This document shows positions 7,601 to 8,676 of a stretch of 8,676 bases of DNA, in pieces. The stretch spans positions 1 to 8,676 of the forward strand of contig DAIMGT010000100.1 of assembly GCA_036723735.1 (NCBI GenBank), given 5' to 3'. Each line of letters starts with the position of its first letter. Position 1 is the first letter of the stretch. This stretch comes from UBA4656 sp002405525 (GTDB taxonomy: Bacteria > Pseudomonadota > Gammaproteobacteria > Xanthomonadales > Ahniellaceae). The position numbers and the translations under genes were made by a program. The notes under the pieces are model-generated. The model made no database searches. It saw nothing but the letters and a program-made list of their open reading frames with translations, and was not told the origin of the DNA.

Positions 7601-8557
7601 AATGAGGCGTTGCAGACGGTCGATTTCGAGGAGTCGGAGGCCAGCGATCCGGCCAACGTGGTGACCAACGTCGAGGTGGAAGCCAACGGCACGCTGCGCT
7701 ACGTGCTCACGGGCGCGTCGGGCATGGCGACCATCAACCTTCAGCTGCGCGACAACGGCGGCACCGCCAACGGCGGCATCGACGTGTCGCCGGTGGCCAC
7801 CTTCACCATCATGGTGGAGGCCGGCGCCGACCTGTCGACGGCGATGGTGGGTTCGTTCAACCCGATCGATGGCCTGGTGAACTACACGATCACCATCACC
7901 AACGGCGGCCCGTCGGCGGTGACCGGTGCGACGGTGGTGAACGCCATTCCGGCCGGGCTCACGGGCTACTCGTGGACCTGCACCGGCGTCAGCGGCGGGG
8001 CTTGCCCGACCAATGCGGGCAGCGGCGCGATCAACTTCCTGGTCAACCTGCCGGCCAGCGGCTCGGTCATCATCCAGTCGCAGGGCACGTACAGCACCAC
8101 GACCCCGCCGGTGACGATCGTCAACACCGCGAGCGCCACCTCGTCCATGGGTATCCCGGACAACGTGCCGGGCAACAACTCGGCCACCGTGTCGCTGACC
8201 ATTCCGCTGTTCGGCAACGGCTTCGAGCCGGGCAGCCCAGTGGTGGCCCTCGACAAGTCGATGCCGGGCAGCTGGAGCGCGGCGGCGATCGACGGTGGCG
8301 CGCTGGCGGGTGCGGTTCGTGGTGTCCACCCGGAGGAAGCGGTCCGCTTCGTCCGCGGTGGCAGCACGGTGGTGCTGTTCGTGCGCGGCATCGACGGCCG
8401 CACCGAGGCCCGCCTCGCCCAGCGCACCGGCAAGTCGGCCGCCTGGGCGGCGGACGAGTGGCAGGCAGCCGATGCCGTCGGCTTGCAGTTGCGGTGGCTG
8501 TCGGCCGCCAACGGCGATGATGTGGAGGCGGCGGAGCTGCGCAAGGCGGCCCGCTGA
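4686..8557 (+). CDS. Tandem-95 repeat surface protein, C-terminal part (5' end in N gap)
   Basis: About 1290 residues that continue the gene begun at 3754; the frame is already open at the gap edge (TFDYTVSDGNGG), so no new start is needed. It holds the end of one Ig-like domain, then ten complete domains closing mostly in VNDAP/VNDPP, a DUF11-like domain (7823-8203), an LFGNGFE motif (8207-8227) and a 109-residue tail. The only two cysteines visible in the protein lie in the DUF11-like domain (WTC...GGAC), where a disulfide is plausible. Domain pair A-B is repeated perfectly at DNA level. No RTX nonapeptides, LPXTG or autotransporter barrel were seen. Together with the Sec signal this suggests a secreted or surface-held adhesin, but the anchoring mechanism is unclear. 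Expression control is not visible beyond the ribosome binding site. The total known length is 1567 residues plus the gap. Confidence 0.88.
4738..4755 (+). repeat. Hexamer microsatellite GGTGAC x3
   Basis: Three perfect copies of GGTGAC encode the alternating Thr-Val beta strand just before AVNDEP. The 6-bp unit keeps frame if copies are gained or lost. It lies about 50 bp after the gap. Confidence 0.7.
5774..6906 (+). repeat. Perfect 558-bp tandem duplication (two Ig-like domains per unit)
   Basis: Unit 1 is 5774-6331 and unit 2 is 6332-6889, followed by a 17-bp partial third copy (6890-6906, AACGACGCGCCGGTGGC). Line-by-line comparison of 5774-6348 with 6332-6906 shows no mismatch over 575 bp. 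Identity breaks at 5773 (G versus C at 6331) and at 6349 (C versus G at 6907). Each unit encodes domain A (92 residues) plus domain B (94 residues), 186 residues in all, so the frame is preserved. The 17-bp linker encoding NDAPVA (AACGACGCGCCGGTGG core) also occurs at the A/B junctions 6050 and 6608. Confidence 0.95.
7823..8203 (+). other. DUF11-like domain of the repeat protein
   Basis: The segment starts GADLSTAMVGSFNPIDG and continues VNYTITITNGGPSAVTG, VVNAIPAGL, YSWTCTGVSGGAC, then VNTASATS and the closing NNSATVSLTI. This is the pattern of DUF11 (TIGR01451-type) beta-sandwich domains found in large bacterial surface proteins. It is the only part of the protein with cysteines. Confidence 0.8.
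8207..8554 (+). other. LFGNGFE motif and 109-residue tail of unknown function
   Basis: LFGNGFE (8207-8227) resembles the 'xxFxDGFE' or 'xxFxNGFE' ends that I recall in many exported proteins of Lysobacterales, where it is usually near the very C-terminus. Here 109 residues follow. They are Ala-, Arg- and Asp-rich, with no cysteine and four Trp, a strand-like core VRFVRGGSTVVLFVRGIDG and a helix-like basic end (AAELRKAAR). I do not recognise a domain. The composition differs clearly from the Thr/Asn/Gly-rich repeats before it. Confidence 0.5.
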
Positions 8558-8676
8558 CACGCCGGCCCCGGGGGGGACGGCCCCAAGGGCCCGGGCCCCC
8601 CGGGCACCCCACCCGCGGAAAGCCCCGCCACCGGCCGGGGGTGGGAATGAGGGACGGGGCCGGGGCGGGGCGCCCC
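8558..8676. other. G/C-homopolymer edge after the repeat protein
   Basis: No gene is recognised. The stretch consists largely of runs of G and C (such as 7 G at about 8569-8575) and includes GGCCCGGGCC palindromes that could form hairpins and act as a terminator. Like the left edge, it may contain base-calling errors, so nothing firm can be read from it. Confidence 0.5.

Larger units (their letters stand above)
3883..7822 (+). repeat. Array of Ig/cadherin-like 'tandem-95' domains in several subtypes
   Basis: Each domain is about 92-115 residues and ends in VNDAP, VNDEP or VNDPP (RVNDAP in one). Complete domains: X1 3883-4224, Y1 4225-4548, Y2 4775-5101, X2 5102-5440, Z1 5441-5785, A1 5786-6061, B1 6062-6343, A2 6344-6619, B2 6620-6901, C 6902-7198, X3 7199-7507, and Z2 7508-7822, which lacks the VNDxP end. 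One fragment lies on each side of the N gap. Shared traits define the subtypes. X has LED...PNA. Y has DFNGAA with an xDNGxTNG loop. Z has a VPNWATA core. A, B and C have TPNANYFG or TPNANFKG followed by a DSFTY-like strand. The subtype letters are mine. Confidence 0.85.

Noticed and set aside
4943..8560. A 3.6-kb open frame antisense to the repeat protein (about 1205 codons)
   Set aside because: It is His/Arg/Gly/Val-rich with no family resemblance and mirrors codon bias of the GC-rich sense gene. The absence of stops follows from third-position G/C in the repeats.

Overview
The window is GC-rich DNA (about 70% by eye) and reads as the chromosome of a Gram-negative proteobacterium. A gammaproteobacterium of the Lysobacterales (Xanthomonadales) is my best guess. 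The reasons are the divergent thiE/rubredoxin pair, the LuxR-type response regulator, the lipoprotein 3-hydroxybutyrate oligomer hydrolase, and a secreted repeat protein with an 'xxFxNGFE' motif near its C-terminus. This placement is inference; no rRNA or other marker is present. It looks like a draft scaffold: it holds a 100-N gap, and both outer ends (about 1-120 and 8560-8676) dissolve into G/C homopolymers that look like poor base calls.

Layout, left to right. (1) 1-268, minus: N-terminal part of thiamine-phosphate synthase ThiE, running off the left edge. (2) 331-531, plus: a complete rubredoxin, followed by a perfect 13-bp hairpin that overlaps its stop codon. (3) 714-1379, minus: a NarL/LuxR-type response regulator, convergent with rubredoxin. 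(4) 1513-3333, plus: a D-(-)-3-hydroxybutyrate oligomer hydrolase with a lipoprotein signal, divergent from the regulator. (5) 3334-3753: about 420 bp without a credible gene, holding several inverted repeats. (6) 3754-8557, plus: one large secreted protein built of about 95-115-residue Ig/cadherin-like domains ('tandem-95' type), ending in a DUF11-like domain, an LFGNGFE motif and a 109-residue tail of unknown nature. The N gap cuts this gene, so it is listed as two partial CDS entries.

How the genes may work together. The hydrolase releases 3-hydroxybutyrate monomers from oligomers and so feeds acetyl-CoA metabolism. The divergent response regulator resembles the ErdR/CrbR group that controls acetate and acetyl-CoA assimilation, so it may regulate the hydrolase; this is inference. 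ThiE (thiamine synthesis) and rubredoxin (electron transfer) are housekeeping neighbours. The repeat protein has its own strong ribosome binding site and looks like a separate, probably cell-surface or extracellular adhesin-like unit. It carries a nucleotide-perfect 558-bp tandem duplication of two domains. No mobile element, CRISPR array, tRNA or rRNA was seen.
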